Below are positions 18,641 to 28,626 of a stretch of 64,000 bases of DNA, in pieces. Origin of the DNA: Acetobacter nitrogenifigens DSM 23921 = NBRC 105050 (GTDB taxonomy: Bacteria; Pseudomonadota; Alphaproteobacteria; Acetobacterales; Acetobacteraceae); assembly GCF_000429165.1 (NCBI RefSeq), contig NZ_AUBI01000001.1, forward strand, positions 186,001 to 250,000, read 5' to 3'. Each line of letters opens with the position of its first letter. Positions within the stretch are counted from its first letter, which is position 1. The translations under genes and the position numbers were made by a program. Below the pieces are notes generated by a model, which saw only the letters and a program-made list of their open reading frames with translations, was not told where the DNA came from and did not search any database.

Positions 18641-20221
18641 ATGGACCAGTCCGCACCGCTGCGCGTCGCGCGCGCTCTCATCTCGGTTTCCGACAAGACC
18701 GGCCTGATCGACCTCGGCCGCGCGCTTGTCGCGCACGGGGCGGAAATCCTGTCCACAGGCGGTTCCGCCAAGGCGCTTCGCGACGCCGGACTGCCCGTGA
18801 CCGAGGTGTCCGACCACACCGGATTCCCGGAGATCCTCGACGGCCGCGTGAAGACGCTGGTCCCCCAAATTCATGGCGGCATCCTCGGTCGCCGCGATCT
18901 TCCCGCCCATGTGGAGCAGATGCAGGCGCATCAGATCTCCCCGATCGATCTGGTCGCGGTGAATCTCTATCCTTTCGAGGCGACCGTCGCTTCAGGAGCT
19001 GGCGCCGAGGACTGCATCGAGAACATCGACATCGGCGGCCCCGCCCTGATCCGCGCAGCGGCGAAGAACCATGACGACGTCGCTGTGCTGACCAGCCCGG
19101 CTCAGTACGCCGAAATCATCGCAGCGCTGGAACAGGGTGGCACAACCCTCCAGACGCGTCGCGCCCTTGCTGGAGCGGCTTACGCCCGCACCTCCGCCTA
19201 CGACGCTGCGATCTCGGCGTGGTTCGCCAAGGAGCGCGAGGACCTACTGCCGGAGCGCCTGACCATCGCCGGCGAACGCGCCGAAGTGCTGCGTTACGGC
19301 GAAAATCCGCACCAGCAGGCAGCGTTCTACCGCAATGGCGAAACGCGGCCCGGCGTCGCGACCGCGCGGCAGGTTCAGGGCAAGGCCCTGTCCTACAACA
19401 ACCTCAACGACACGGACGCCGCCTTCGAAGCGGTCGCCGAGTTCAGCGAACCGGCGGTCGTGATCGTCAAGCACGCCAACCCGTGCGGCGTGGCTACGGC
19501 GTCCAGCCTGTCCTCCGCATGGGATCTCGCGCTCCGGTGCGATCCCGTCTCCGCTTTCGGCGGCATCGTGGCCCTCAACCACGCGCTGGACGAGGAAACG
19601 GCCGAGAAGATCGCCTCGATCTTCACCGAAGTCATTGTCGCGCCAGACGCCACAGAAGGCGCCATGATCGCGCTGGCGCGGAAGAAGAACCTCCGGCTGC
19701 TGCTGACCGGCGCACTACCAGACCCGTCTCAGGGCGGACTTGTCGTCCGTTCGCTTGCTGGCGGTTTTCTGGCGCAGACCCGCGACAACGGGCGCATCGG
19801 CGTAGCGGATCTGAAGGTCGTCACGAAGAAGGCGCCGACCGATACCGAGATGGCCGACCTCCTGTTCGCGTTCCGGGTGGCCAAGCATGTGAAGTCCAAC
19901 GCCATCGTCTACGCAAAGGACGGCGCCACGGTCGGCGTCGGCGCCGGGCAGATGAGCCGCCTCGACTCCGCGCGCATCGCCGCCAGCAAGGCCGGGGACA
20001 TCGCCAAGACGTTAGGTCTGGACGCGCCGCTGACGAAAGGAAGCGTCGCCGCTTCCGACGCGTTCTTCCCCTTCGCCGACGGTCTTGAAACCATTGTCGC
20101 GGCAGGCGCCACTGCGGTTATTCAGCCCGGCGGATCGATCCGCGACGACGAAGTCATCGCCGCTGCTGATGCAGCCGGAATCGCTATGGTCTTCACCGGT
20201 ATGCGTCATTTCCGGCACTGA
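18641..20221 (+). CDS. purH: Bifunctional AICAR formyltransferase/IMP cyclohydrolase
   Basis: A 526-residue enzyme catalysing the last two steps of IMP synthesis. The N-terminal MGS-like cyclohydrolase domain starts '[18 protein letters not shown]' and contains '[19 protein letters not shown]'. The formyltransferase domain has '[14 protein letters not shown]', '[14 protein letters not shown]', the Lys-His pair in '[12 protein letters not shown]', and '[11 protein letters not shown]'. The C-terminus '[13 protein letters not shown]' is the family end. The open frame extends to 18575, but the ATG at 18641 begins at the conserved domain. A strong hairpin follows at 20281-20326. Confidence 0.97.
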   Translation: MDQSAPLRVARALISVSDKTGLIDLGRALVAHGAEILSTGGSAKALRDAGLPVTEVSDHTGFPEILDGRVKTLVPQIHGGILGRRDLPAHVEQMQAHQISPIDLVAVNLYPFEATVASGAGAEDCIENIDIGGPALIRAAAKNHDDVAVLTSPAQYAEIIAALEQGGTTLQTRRALAGAAYARTSAYDAAISAWFAKEREDLLPERLTIAGERAEVLRYGENPHQQAAFYRNGETRPGVATARQVQGKALSYNNLNDTDAAFEAVAEFSEPAVVIVKHANPCGVATASSLSSAWDLALRCDPVSAFGGIVALNHALDEETAEKIASIFTEVIVAPDATEGAMIALARKKNLRLLLTGALPDPSQGGLVVRSLAGGFLAQTRDNGRIGVADLKVVTKKAPTDTEMADLLFAFRVAKHVKSNAIVYAKDGATVGVGAGQMSRLDSARIAASKAGDIAKTLGLDAPLTKGSVAASDAFFPFADGLETIVAAGATAVIQPGGSIRDDEVIAAADAAGIAMVFTGMRHFRH

Positions 20222-20280
20222 CCCGCACGCACCCCCATTGCCTGCCGGGAGCGAAAGTGGCGAGATTGCTGGCCTCACGC

Positions 20281-20326
20281 GTCAGAGGCTGATCCGTTAG
20301 CGTTCTCGCCCGGATCGGCCTCTGAC
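20281..20326 (+). terminator. Long hairpin downstream of purH
   Basis: A 15-bp stem (20281-20295/20312-20326) with one G-T pair and a 16-base loop, 59 bp after purH. It is followed by TTCCCGCTCT, so the U-tract is weak. Confidence 0.55.
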
Positions 20327-20446
20327 TTCCCGCTCTACGTGCATCTTTTACCCGATCAAGGCTCCAGTCTGATCGGATGGCGTTCTAACGATCGCGTCTC
20401 TGCGTTTCTCAGCGAATCGCATGGATCGCGGCAAGTCGAGGCGATC

Positions 20447-21175
20447 ATGCGTCATTCTCTCAGGTCAGCGTTTACGACTCTGCTCTTGTCTGTCGCTGCG
20501 TCCACGCTGGGCGCAGGCTACGCAGGCGCTGCTAGCGGCCCCACGGCCGATTCTGTCTACGATCTCTCTGGCCTGCCGACCTTCAGCGGGGTTGTCTCCC
20601 AATATTTGCCCTCGCCGAACGGGCAACTTTCGGGTTTCTTGCTCTCCGACGGCACTGAGATTTTCCTCTCCCGACAGTTGGCCGAGACGCTCCCAAAGCT
20701 GGTGAAACCGGGCGAACGCGTCAGCGGGTCAGGCCTCAAGGGAAAATCCCTCCCCATCTTCCGCGCAGTCGCTGTGTCCGGCCCCCACGGGCAGGGCTCA
20801 GACGATACGGCGATCACCATGCCTCAGCATGGCCCCGAGATGCTGGCCGGACCGGATCTGGTCGTCAGCGGCGTTGTGGGTCAGCAGTTGTATAACGTGC
20901 GCGGGTTACTGGTCGGCGCGATCCTGAAAGACCATACAGTCGTAAGCCTCTCGCCCGGCGGCGCCGCGAAAGTAGCTTCCTGGCTGTCTCCCGGGTCGAA
21001 AATCTATGCGGTGGGGCCCGGCGCGACCGGTGATCTCGGGAAGGCGCTGTCCGCGCGGGAAATTGGCCCGAGTGCCGATCATCTTGTCACCGTGGTCGCG
21101 GACGACGCGCCAGAGGCAGGCAATCCCCCCGGCTCGCCGGGCTACGACGTGATCCCGGCTTCGGAGAGTCACTGA
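20447..21175 (+). CDS. Exported protein with two similar beta-rich repeats, unknown function
   Basis: A 242-residue product from the ATG at 20447, with GAGG upstream. The open frame continues to 20339, but the ATG is followed by a good signal peptide ('LLLSVAASTLGAGYAGAA'). The mature part holds two related units: the first around 'FSGVVSQYLPSPNGQLSGFL' and 'KLVKPGERVSGSGLKG', the second around 'VVSGVVGQQLYNVRGLLVGA' and 'SWLSPGSKIYAVGPGATG'. The arrangement suggests tandem OB-like folds in the periplasm. A Pro/Gly-rich tail follows. No family was recognised and no neighbour suggests a role. Confidence 0.75.
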   Translation: MRHSLRSAFTTLLLSVAASTLGAGYAGAASGPTADSVYDLSGLPTFSGVVSQYLPSPNGQLSGFLLSDGTEIFLSRQLAETLPKLVKPGERVSGSGLKGKSLPIFRAVAVSGPHGQGSDDTAITMPQHGPEMLAGPDLVVSGVVGQQLYNVRGLLVGAILKDHTVVSLSPGGAAKVASWLSPGSKIYAVGPGATGDLGKALSAREIGPSADHLVTVVADDAPEAGNPPGSPGYDVIPASESH

Positions 21176-21204
21176 CACCACCTGAAGACCCGCATGAACG
21201 GGAC

Positions 21205-21238
21205 CATCTCCACTGGCCCGGCGACTTCGTTGGAGATG
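21205..21238. terminator. Candidate hairpin after the exported-repeat gene
   Basis: CATCTCCA/TGGAGATG (21205-21212/21231-21238) forms an 8-bp stem with an 18-base loop in the 260-bp gap between convergent genes. No T-run is present. Confidence 0.35.
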
Positions 21239-21435
21239 CGTCCTGCAACTTGAGATTGCGGCGCAGCGTAAAGCCTCCCGCCACGAAAATGTCGCGCCGG
21301 GGGCCCGTTCTCGGCGGCATACCCGGAACGCTTCAAAATCTATTTCAAGAGAAATCTTGCCGAACAACCGGGTTAGGCACCTCTGTGAAGAATACGAACT
21401 CCGCAGATACGCTCACCCCCGTGCGCCAGCGCGCC

Positions 21436-22179
21436 TCAGACGCCCTGAAGGCGCGTGAAGCTCCAGTATAAAGGCTGCCGTCCCGCCGCCAGAGCTTTCG
21501 CTTCATAGCGGGTGGGAGCCCAGTCATCGGGCCGCGTGGTGGCTGGCGCCGCCACGTCAAAGAGTGTCTGCGCCGCCATCACTTCCTCGACCCAGTTCTG
21601 ATAGGTCGGATCGTCGCTGGCGACGCGCCAGACCGCCCCCGGCTTAAGAGCGCGGGCGACCAGCGGCAAATTTCCCGGATGGACGAAACGGCGCTTGGTA
21701 TGGCGCGCCTTCGGCCAAGGGTCGGGAAACATAAGGAACAATCGGTCGAGAGACGCCTCAGGCAACGCCGCGAGCAGTTCCCGCGCGTCCTCGTCCCAGA
21801 TACGCAACATCGGCGGCGACGGCGCAGTCGCCTCCTCGCCCTCCGGAAACAGACGGCCCAGCAAAGAACACAATCCGTTTTCGAAAACTTCCGACGCGAT
21901 ATAGCCGACCTGCGGATGCGCCGCGATCTGCGCAGCCGTATGCTCGCCGCCGCCGAAACCGACCTCCAGCCACACCTGCTCCGGACGGACGTCGAACGCG
22001 TCGGCTGGGCTTGTCGCATCGGAAAGGGCGAATCTCATGCGGGGCAGAGATTCGTCGATCAGCCTTTGCTGCCGGGGACGCAGTGGATGACCACGTTGCC
22101 TCCCATAGAGGCGTATGGCGGGCGGTTTGAGGGTAACGGAGGAGGACTCCGCCTCCTCCTCAATCGCGGTCCGGACCAA
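21436..22179 (-). CDS. trmB: tRNA (guanine46-N7)-methyltransferase
   Basis: A 247-residue SAM-dependent methyltransferase. The SAM-binding motif is 'VWLEVGFGGGEHTAAQIAAH'. The TrmB signature 'LMFPDPWPKARHTKRRFVH' is intact, including the Asp and Lys/Arg residues used in catalysis. It also has 'PTRYEAKALAAGR' near the end. It adds N7-methyl to G46 in the tRNA variable loop. It starts 29 bp after metK on the same strand, so the SAM producer and a SAM user are probably co-transcribed. The first 25 residues are acidic and not part of the conserved fold. Confidence 0.95.
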   Translation of the reverse strand: MVRTAIEEEAESSSVTLKPPAIRLYGRQRGHPLRPRQQRLIDESLPRMRFALSDATSPADAFDVRPEQVWLEVGFGGGEHTAAQIAAHPQVGYIASEVFENGLCSLLGRLFPEGEEATAPSPPMLRIWDEDARELLAALPEASLDRLFLMFPDPWPKARHTKRRFVHPGNLPLVARALKPGAVWRVASDDPTYQNWVEEVMAAQTLFDVAAPATTRPDDWAPTRYEAKALAAGRQPLYWSFTRLQGV

Positions 22180-22208
22180 GTCTGTGGCCTTATTAACGGA
22201 CGTGAATA

Positions 22209-23396
22209 TCAGCGATTGAACGCGCCGCGCAGCGCGTCGACGAGATCAATGCGCTCCCACGGGAAGGTGTCGCGCGCTTCGTCTGGCGTGCGTCCGAAAT
22301 GCCCGTACGCCGAGGTCTCCGCATAGATCGGGCGGTTCAGACGCAGGTGCTGACGGATGCCGCGCGGCGACAGGTTCATCACCTCACGCAGGACGCGGCC
22401 GAGCTTCGCCTCGTCAATGTCCTTTCCCGTTCCGTCGAGGTCTACATAGACGGACAGCGGGTGCGACACGCCGATAGCGTAGGAAATCTGCAGCGTGCAA
22501 CGATCGGCGAGGCCAGCAGCTACGACGTTCTTCGCCAGATAGCGGCAGGCGTAAGCGGCGGAACGGTCGACCTTTGTCGGATCTTTGCCGGAGAATGCGC
22601 CGCCGCCATGCGGTGCCGCGCCGCCGTAGGTGTCGACGATGATCTTGCGGCCGGTCAGACCGGCGTCGCCGTCCGGGCCGCCGATCACGAAGATGCCCGT
22701 CGGGTTGACGTAGAATTCGTCTTCCGGCGGCAGCCAGCCTTTCGGCAGCACATCGGCGACAATCGTGCGCAACTCGTCACGGAGTTGCTTCTGGTTCATG
22801 CCCTCGTCGTGCTGCGTCGAGATCACGACGGAGGTCGCGCCAACCGGTTTGCCGTCGACGTAACGGAGGGTCACCTGGCTTTTCGCATCGGGCTGAAGAC
22901 CGAAAGCGCGCTTGTCGCCCGCGCGACGCAGGTCACGCATGGTCTTGAGAATGCTGTGCGAGTAGTACAGCGGCGCTGGCATGAAGGTGTCGGTTTCGTT
23001 CGTCGCGAAACCGAACATGATTCCCTGGTCGCCCGCGCCCTCGTCTTTCTCGCCCGCGCTGTCGACGCCGACAGCGATGTCCGCGGACTGCGCATGCAGG
23101 TAATTGCTGATCTCGGCGTTCTTCCAGGAGAAGCCAGCCTGATCGTAACCGATGTCGCGGATCGCCTCGCGCGTCAGTTCGATCAGTCCTTCGGACGTCA
23201 CGGACGCAGGGCCGCGGACTTCGCCCGCGAGGACGACGCGATTGGTCGTCACCAGCGTTTCGCAGGCGACCCGGGCTTCAGGATCGGCGCCGAGATAGGC
23301 GTCAAGCACCGTATCGCTGATGCGGTCCGCGACCTTGTCCGGATGACCCTCGGACACTGATTCCGAAGTAAACAGGAACTCGCCGTGCTTGAGCAT
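22209..23396 (-). CDS. metK: S-adenosylmethionine synthetase
   Basis: A 395-residue enzyme joining methionine and ATP to give SAM. It has '[20 protein letters not shown]' at the N-terminus, '[12 protein letters not shown]' in the ATP site, and the P-loop-like '[19 protein letters not shown]'. '[11 protein letters not shown]' is also conserved. Length is normal. It heads a probable metK-trmB transcript. The 338-bp upstream gap has a perfect 14-bp inverted repeat at 23527-23561; no SAM riboswitch consensus was recognised by eye. Confidence 0.97.
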   Translation of the reverse strand: MLKHGEFLFTSESVSEGHPDKVADRISDTVLDAYLGADPEARVACETLVTTNRVVLAGEVRGPASVTSEGLIELTREAIRDIGYDQAGFSWKNAEISNYLHAQSADIAVGVDSAGEKDEGAGDQGIMFGFATNETDTFMPAPLYYSHSILKTMRDLRRAGDKRAFGLQPDAKSQVTLRYVDGKPVGATSVVISTQHDEGMNQKQLRDELRTIVADVLPKGWLPPEDEFYVNPTGIFVIGGPDGDAGLTGRKIIVDTYGGAAPHGGGAFSGKDPTKVDRSAAYACRYLAKNVVAAGLADRCTLQISYAIGVSHPLSVYVDLDGTGKDIDEAKLGRVLREVMNLSPRGIRQHLRLNRPIYAETSAYGHFGRTPDEARDTFPWERIDLVDALRGAFNR

Positions 23397-23526
23397 GATT
23401 GTGCTGAACGCCTCGCAAAAAATGGAATTACGCCGCGACCTCGCGCGCCGCTGCGAATAAAAGACCGACGTCGTTTGGCCGAGGATGGGGGCGGGGTCAA
23501 GTTAAGACCGATGCAGTCACGCATGA

Positions 23527-23561
23527 GCGCCTATTCACGTATATCTGACGTGAATAGGCGC
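23527..23561. repeat. Perfect 14-bp inverted repeat upstream of metK
   Basis: GCGCCTATTCACGT (23527-23540) and its exact complement (23548-23561) flank a 7-base loop. It lies 131 bp before the metK ATG and about 174 bp beyond the dapB stop, in the direction of both genes. There is no T-run on either strand. It could be a rho-helped dapB terminator, a metK leader element or a protein site. Confidence 0.85.
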
Positions 23562-23734
23562 GGACGCTCGCGCGACGCCCACGACCATCGCCAACCAGCA
23601 ACCTGACAATGAGCGCCGTGTAGAGACCGCACATCCCGGAGCGCCGCTAAGAAAAGAGTATTTCTTCTGTCCTGCGGCCGCCAATTATCACCGACGACGA
23701 GGCGCACAAAACTTCGCGCAGGCAGGCCTTAGGT

Positions 23735-24511
23735 TCAGATCAGGCCGAGCACATGCTCCATCGAGTAAAGGCCCGCGGCCTGTTTCGCCGCCCAGGCCGC
23801 CGCCATGACGGCGCCGTCGGAAAACACCCGCCGGTCGAACGCCCGGTGCGTAAGGCCGATCTGTTCGCGCGCGGAGGTAAAGAGCGCCGTGTGCTCGCCG
23901 ACGATCTGTCCGCCCCGCAACGCCGCAAAACCGATGCCGCCCGTCGATCGCGCGCCGCAATGCCCTTCCCGCGCCGGCTCGCGCACGGCGTCGAGCATGA
24001 ACCCGCGGCCCGCCGCGACGGCGGCGCCTATGGACAACGCAGTGCCGGAAGGCGCGTCGACTTTCTGCCTGTGATGCATCTCGACTATTTCAACATCGTA
24101 GGTTTCCGCCGGAAGCGCCGCGCCCATCTGCCGCGCGAGACGCTCAACCAGCGTGACTCCGGGCGAGAAATTGGCGGCCTGAACCACCGCTGTCCGTTCG
24201 CTGGCCACCTCTACCGCAGCCTGATCGGCGGCGGAGAGACCCGTCGTCCCCAGCACCCAGGCGACCCTGGCTTCTGAAACGATTTCCGCGTGACGGACCA
24301 CGGTCGACACGTGGGTGAAATCGATCACGGCGTCGACATCCGAGATCAGTTCGCTCAGGTCGCCGACGATTCTCACGTCTGCGATCGGAGACTCCGCGCG
24401 TGACGTGCCGCCGACCAGCGCATATCCGGCTTCCCTGACGCTCAGGACCAGATTTTTACCCATTCGGCCTGTTACGCCAGTGACGGCGATCCGCAACGTA
24501 TCTCTGGTCAT
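23735..24511 (-). CDS. dapB: 4-hydroxy-tetrahydrodipicolinate reductase
   Basis: A 258-residue enzyme of the lysine/diaminopimelate pathway that reduces 4-hydroxy-tetrahydrodipicolinate with NAD(P)H. The nucleotide-binding motif is 'IAVTGVTGRMGKNL'. 'DAVIDFTHVS' and 'VLGTTGLSAADQAAV' follow. The substrate signature 'EMHHRQKVDAPSGTAL' holds the catalytic His and Lys. 'LRGGQIVGEHTALF' is also conserved. The enzyme supplies diaminopimelate for peptidoglycan. It appears to be a single gene, with a 223-bp stretch between its stop codon and the metK gene's inverted repeat element. Confidence 0.96.
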   Translation of the reverse strand: MTRDTLRIAVTGVTGRMGKNLVLSVREAGYALVGGTSRAESPIADVRIVGDLSELISDVDAVIDFTHVSTVVRHAEIVSEARVAWVLGTTGLSAADQAAVEVASERTAVVQAANFSPGVTLVERLARQMGAALPAETYDVEIVEMHHRQKVDAPSGTALSIGAAVAAGRGFMLDAVREPAREGHCGARSTGGIGFAALRGGQIVGEHTALFTSAREQIGLTHRAFDRRVFSDGAVMAAAWAAKQAAGLYSMEHVLGLI

Positions 24512-24606
24512 GTCTTGAAAACGCCCTCAACCATCATCGCAACCGGCGGCCTCATTACCGCCGCCATACTCATAGGCAAACGCTCAGGACGATACGATGC
24601 AAGGGT

Positions 24607-24639
24607 GGCGGCGCGATCCGGGGGGAAGATCGCGCCGCC
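24607..24639. other. Strong GC hairpin in the dapB-ruvX gap
   Basis: A perfect 12-bp stem GGCGGCGCGATC/GATCGCGCCGCC (24607-24618/24628-24639) with a 9-base loop rich in G. No T-run follows. It may help end ruvX transcription on the minus strand or be part of a plus-strand transcript that ends at 24756-24776. Confidence 0.5.
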
Positions 24640-24755
24640 GGTATTCATCCACGGTGCGATTTGGGGGGATCACCATGGACCCTTCCTCCTACGACGTTTG
24701 CCCTGCCCGTTCAACGCCAATACGGATCGATTTCGATATGAGGCCGATCGTTGAC

Positions 24756-24776
24756 ACTGCGGCTACCGCAGTTTTT
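24756..24776 (+). terminator. Intrinsic terminator, plus strand, facing the ruvX 3' end
   Basis: ACTGCGG/CCGCAGT (24756-24762/24766-24772) around CTA, followed by TTTT. The T-run is on the plus strand, yet no convincing plus-strand gene lies in the 267-bp gap (24512-24778). The rest of that gap shows only the GC hairpin and short, unconvincing frames. Confidence 0.65.
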
Positions 24777-24778
24777 CG

Positions 24779-25264
24779 CTACGGCGCGTGGCTAAACGCG
24801 TCCCCGCCAAAGCGATCCAGCGCGCCCTGAAGCATGTACGCGGCCGCCATCTTGTCCACGGTCTCCTGCCTGCGTTTGCGCGTCATGTCGGCCTCCTGAA
24901 TCAGGAGGCGATTGACTGCGCTGGACGACAATCGCTCGTCCCACAACGCCGCAGGCACGCCTATGCGCTGCGACAGATCCTGCGCCCAGTCGCGTGCGGC
25001 CTGCGCGGCAGGGCCGAAATTGCCGTCGAGCGAAAGCGGCAAACCAACGACGATGCCGCCAACATCGTGCTCTCGCACGATCGCGTCGATGCGCGGAGTC
25101 ATGGCGCCCAGCTTGTCGCGTTTGAGAACGGAGTACGGCGACGCGACCATCCGCATCACATCGGACAGCGCTAGGCCTACGAGGCGTGCGCCAGGATCGA
25201 TGCCGAGCAGCCTTTTGCCGGGAGAGAGGTCGGCGAAGAGCCGGTCCATGTTGAACAGTGCCAT
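24779..25264 (-). CDS. ruvX: Putative pre-16S rRNA nuclease / Holliday-junction resolvase-like YqgF
   Basis: A 161-residue RNase H-fold protein. 'LLGIDPGARLVGLALSD' carries the first catalytic Asp; 'GGIVVGLPLSLDGNFGP' and 'ALWDERLSSSAVNRLL' carry further family residues; 'KMAAAYMLQGALD' has the last conserved Asp-region residues. The family matures the 5' end of 16S rRNA in E. coli and was earlier proposed to resolve Holliday junctions. Start choice is uncertain: ATG 25264 is given, with GTG 25297 and ATG 25249 possible. It is divergent from gatC with about 70 bp between starts. Confidence 0.9.
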   Translation of the reverse strand: MALFNMDRLFADLSPGKRLLGIDPGARLVGLALSDVMRMVASPYSVLKRDKLGAMTPRIDAIVREHDVGGIVVGLPLSLDGNFGPAAQAARDWAQDLSQRIGVPAALWDERLSSSAVNRLLIQEADMTRKRRQETVDKMAAAYMLQGALDRFGGDAFSHAP

Positions 25265-25335
25265 AGGCTGGGGGTATGTTGCCGCTCCGCCGGCCACGCC
25301 AGCGTTTTTTTTCCTCTGATGAGAGTTTTTGCTGC

Positions 25336-25626
25336 ATGTCGCTCGATCTCGCGACCACGAGACGTATCGCCAAACTGGCCCGGATCGGCCTTGACGATCA
25401 GGAAATCGAAACCGTGCGCGCCCAGATGGGCGGCATCCTTGGCTGGATCGAGATCCTGAACGAGGTCGACGTTGAGGGCGTGCCCCCGATGGTCGGCACG
25501 TCCCAGACGACCGCCCTGCCCCAGCGACAGGACGCAGTGACCGACGGCGATCGCCAGAACGACGTGCTGGCGAACGCTCCGGATCGTGAAGGTCCCTTCT
25601 TTACCGTGCCGAAGGTGGTCGAATGA
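25336..25626 (+). CDS. gatC: Asp-tRNA(Asn)/Glu-tRNA(Gln) amidotransferase subunit C
   Basis: A 96-residue small subunit of GatCAB. It has the family N-terminus '[19 protein letters not shown]', '[19 protein letters not shown]', and C-terminal '[13 protein letters not shown]'. GatC wraps GatA and stabilises the complex that amidates mischarged Glu-tRNA(Gln) or Asp-tRNA(Asn). The frame is open from 25276, but the ATG at 25336 gives the normal start. Its stop codon overlaps gatA (ATGATG), so the three gat genes are translationally coupled. Confidence 0.96.
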   Translation: MSLDLATTRRIAKLARIGLDDQEIETVRAQMGGILGWIEILNEVDVEGVPPMVGTSQTTALPQRQDAVTDGDRQNDVLANAPDREGPFFTVPKVVE

Positions 25627-27107
25627 TGCTGACAGATCTGACCATCGCACAGGCCGCAGAAGGCCTGCGCAAACGCGACTTCACGGCCGCCGAACTGACG
25701 AACGCGCATGTCAAGGCGATCGACGCGCTGAACGGGCGCCTGAACGCCTACATCACCGTCACCGCCGATCAGGCGAAGGAGGCGGCCGCTCAGGCTGACA
25801 AGACCCTCTCCGCTGGCGACGCCCCGACGCTGACCGGCATCCCGCTGGGCATCAAGGATCTGTTTTGCACGAAGGGCGTAAGGACGACGGCGGCCAGCCG
25901 TATCCTTGGCGATTTCACGCCGACATATGAAAGCACGGTCACGGCGAACCTGCTCGCCAATGGCGCGGTGTTCGTCGGCAAGACGAACCTCGACGAGTTC
26001 GCCATGGGCTCGACGAACCTGACCTCCGCGTTCGGCGTGGTTGAAAACCCCTGGCGGCGCAACGGCGACGACACTCCGCTGGTGCCGGGCGGATCCTCCG
26101 GCGGCTCGGCCGCTGCTGTCGCGGCGCATCTCGCCATGGGCGCGACGGGCACGGACACGGGCGGGTCGATCCGCCAGCCTGCGGCATATTGCGGCATCGT
26201 CGGGCTGAAGCCGACCTATGGACGGTGCAGCCGCTGGGGCACGATCGCCTTCGCAAGCTCGCTGGATCAGGCCGGCCCGATGACCCGCACGGTCGAGGAC
26301 GCGGCGATCATGCTCGCCGCCATGGCCGGTCACGACGCAAAGGACAGCACCAGCGCCAACATCGCCGTGCCGGATTATCGCGCCGCCTGTGGGCGCAGCC
26401 TGAAGGGCCTGCGCATCGGCGTGCCCGCCGAATATCGCGCGCCCGGCATGTCCGCCGAACTTCAGGCTGTGTGGGATCGCGGCGTCGCGATGCTGCGTGA
26501 GGCCGGATGCGAGATCGTGGACGTGTCTCTGCCGCATACGAAATACGGCCTGGCAACGTACTACATCATCGCCCCCGCCGAGGCGTCGTCCAATCTCGCC
26601 CGCTATGACGGCGTGCGATTTGGCGATCGCCGCGAAGGCGCAAGCCTTAACGAGCTTTATGAGCGCACCCGCCATGACGGCTTCGGCGAGGAAGTGCGTC
26701 GTCGTGTTCTGGTCGGCACCTACGTGCTCTCGGCCGGGTATTACGACGCCTACTACCTGCGCGCGCAAAAGATTCGCACTCTGATCCAGCGCGACTTCAC
26801 ACAGGCGTTTGAATCCGTAGACGTGCTGCTGACCCCCACGGCGCCGACCGCCGCGTTTGGGCATAACGAGAAGCCGGAAGACCCCGTGCAGATGTATCTG
26901 AACGACGTGTTCACCGTGCCCGCGAGCATGGCGGGCCAGCCAGCCCTGTCGGTGCCGGTGTCGCTGGACAGCACAGGCCTGCCGCTTGGCCTGCAACTGA
27001 TCGGACGGCACTTCGACGAGGAAACGCTGATCGCCGTCGGGTCGGCGCTTGAAAAGGCCGCCGACTTTACCGCGCGTCCCACCTTCCGCGCAGGAGCAGC
27101 GGCATGA
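25623..27107 (+). CDS. gatA: Asp/Glu-tRNA amidotransferase subunit A (amidase)
   Basis: A 494-residue amidase-signature enzyme that releases ammonia from glutamine for GatB. The catalytic triad is visible as the Lys in '[11 protein letters not shown]', the cis-Ser in '[15 protein letters not shown]', and the nucleophile Ser in '[17 protein letters not shown]'. The C-terminal part '[19 protein letters not shown]' is also typical. ATGs at 25623 and 25626 are adjacent; either may serve. It overlaps gatC by 4 bp and gatB by 4 bp. Confidence 0.97.
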   Translation: MMLTDLTIAQAAEGLRKRDFTAAELTNAHVKAIDALNGRLNAYITVTADQAKEAAAQADKTLSAGDAPTLTGIPLGIKDLFCTKGVRTTAASRILGDFTPTYESTVTANLLANGAVFVGKTNLDEFAMGSTNLTSAFGVVENPWRRNGDDTPLVPGGSSGGSAAAVAAHLAMGATGTDTGGSIRQPAAYCGIVGLKPTYGRCSRWGTIAFASSLDQAGPMTRTVEDAAIMLAAMAGHDAKDSTSANIAVPDYRAACGRSLKGLRIGVPAEYRAPGMSAELQAVWDRGVAMLREAGCEIVDVSLPHTKYGLATYYIIAPAEASSNLARYDGVRFGDRREGASLNELYERTRHDGFGEEVRRRVLVGTYVLSAGYYDAYYLRAQKIRTLIQRDFTQAFESVDVLLTPTAPTAAFGHNEKPEDPVQMYLNDVFTVPASMAGQPALSVPVSLDSTGLPLGLQLIGRHFDEETLIAVGSALEKAADFTARPTFRAGAAA

Positions 27108-28558
27108 CGTACACTCTGGAAGGCGCCACCGGCACGTGGGAGATCGTTGTCGGTCTGGAAGTCCACGCGCAGGTCATCAGCCAGTCGAAGCTGTTCTCTG
27201 GCGCCTCGACCCTGTTCGGCGGCGAGCCGAACACGCAGGTCAGCCTGATCGACGCCGGATTTCCGGGCATGTTGCCGGTCATCAACCATGAATGCGTAGC
27301 GCAGGCGATCCGCACTGGGCTCGGGCTGAAAGCGCATATCAATCTGGAAAGCCGCTTCGACCGGAAGAACTATTTCTACGCCGATCTTCCGCAGGGGTAT
27401 CAGATCAGCCAGTTCACCCACCCGATCGTGGGCTCGGGCGTGGTTGAAATCGAACTTTCTGACGGCTCCACGCGCCAGATCGGCGTCACGCGTCTGCATC
27501 TGGAACAGGACGCGGGGAAGCTCTTGCACGATCAGGATCCGAAGCGTTCGTTCGTGGACCTGAACCGCGCGGGCGTCGCGCTGATGGAGATCGTCAGCGA
27601 GCCGGACATCCGCTCTCCAGAGGAAGCAGGCGCGTATCTGCGCAAGATGCGCCAGATTCTGCGTTACCTCGGCACTTGCGACGGCAACATGGACGAAGGC
27701 TCCATGCGCGCCGACGTAAACGTGTCGGTCCGCAAGGCGGGCGAGCCGTTCCGCACGCGCTGCGAGATCAAGAACGTCAACTCGATCCGCTTCGTCACAC
27801 AGGCGATCGAGATCGAGGCCATGCGGCAGATCGAGGTCTGGGAGTCCGGCGGCTCCGTCGACCAGGAAACGCGCCTGTTCGACCCCGCCCGTGGTGAGAC
27901 GCGCTCGCTCCGCTCCAAGGAAGATGCGCACGATTACCGCTATTTTCCGGACCCGGACCTGCTGCCGCTTGTCGTCGAGCAAGCATGGGTGGATGAACTG
28001 AAAGCTCACCTCCCCGAGCTTCCCGACGACAAGCGCGCGCGATTCCAGACGGAATACGGAATCACCGCGTATGATTCCGGCGTTCTGGTCGCAGAGCAGG
28101 CGATGGCGGATTTTTATGAATCAGTCGCCAAGGGCCGCGATGGCAAGATGACCGCCGCGTGGATGACGGGCGATTTCTTTGCGGCCCTCAATCGCACCGG
28201 CAAGGCGATCGAGGAAAGCCCCGTTGGCGCGGACAAACTTGGCGGGATGCTCGATCTGATCACCGACGGCACGATCAACGGCAAGATCGCCAAGGAAGTG
28301 CTTGAGACGATGTTCGAAACCGGCGAGGCGCCGCTTGAAATCGTCGAACGCAAAGGTCTGCGGCAGGTCACTGACACTGGCGCCATTGAGGCGGCGGCTG
28401 ACGAAATCATCGCAGCCAATCAGGACAAGGTCGAACAGTATCTCGGCGGCAAGGACAAGCTGTTCGGCTTCTTCGTTGGGCAGGTGATGAAAGCGACGCA
28501 GGGCAAGGCGAACCCGGCGATCGTCAACGACATCCTCAAGAAGAAAATTCACGGCTGA
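27104..28558 (+). CDS. gatB: Asp/Glu-tRNA amidotransferase subunit B
   Basis: A 484-residue kinase-amidotransferase subunit that phosphorylates the tRNA-bound Glu/Asp and amidates it. Motifs are '[20 protein letters not shown]', '[20 protein letters not shown]', '[16 protein letters not shown]', '[17 protein letters not shown]' and '[17 protein letters not shown]'. The C-terminal tRNA-binding YqeY-like tail ends '[14 protein letters not shown]'. It completes gatCAB and is followed directly by two hairpins. The genes support indirect glutaminyl- and/or asparaginyl-tRNA formation in this organism. Confidence 0.97.
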   Translation: MTYTLEGATGTWEIVVGLEVHAQVISQSKLFSGASTLFGGEPNTQVSLIDAGFPGMLPVINHECVAQAIRTGLGLKAHINLESRFDRKNYFYADLPQGYQISQFTHPIVGSGVVEIELSDGSTRQIGVTRLHLEQDAGKLLHDQDPKRSFVDLNRAGVALMEIVSEPDIRSPEEAGAYLRKMRQILRYLGTCDGNMDEGSMRADVNVSVRKAGEPFRTRCEIKNVNSIRFVTQAIEIEAMRQIEVWESGGSVDQETRLFDPARGETRSLRSKEDAHDYRYFPDPDLLPLVVEQAWVDELKAHLPELPDDKRARFQTEYGITAYDSGVLVAEQAMADFYESVAKGRDGKMTAAWMTGDFFAALNRTGKAIEESPVGADKLGGMLDLITDGTINGKIAKEVLETMFETGEAPLEIVERKGLRQVTDTGAIEAAADEIIAANQDKVEQYLGGKDKLFGFFVGQVMKATQGKANPAIVNDILKKKIHG

Positions 28559-28570
28559 GTCTGGGCCGAG

Positions 28571-28598
28571 AGAGCCCAGCCTCTCGCCGGCTCTTTTT
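28571..28598 (+). terminator. Intrinsic terminator of gatCAB
   Basis: AGAGCC/GGCTCT (28571-28576/28589-28594) with a 12-base loop, followed by a T-run to 28598. It starts 13 bp after the gatB stop. Confidence 0.75.
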
Positions 28599-28600
28599 AA

Positions 28601-28626
28601 CGTGACGCCCGGAAGCGGGCGTCACG
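28601..28626 (+). terminator. Second hairpin after gatCAB
   Basis: A perfect 10-bp stem CGTGACGCCC/GGGCGTCACG (28601-28610/28617-28626) with a 6-base loop lies directly after the first terminator. Together they give a double stop before the convergent mdcR. The remaining gap to 28838 is AT-rich towards mdcR with nothing else seen. Confidence 0.5.

Noticed and set aside
23397-23526. SAM riboswitch upstream of metK
   Set aside because: No SAM-I or SAM-II core was recognisable; only the downstream-lying inverted repeat stands out.
24675-24830. Short plus-strand frame with GGGGGGA before its ATG
   Set aside because: It runs through a terminator hairpin and overlaps the ruvX 3' end antisense; the product is not protein-like.
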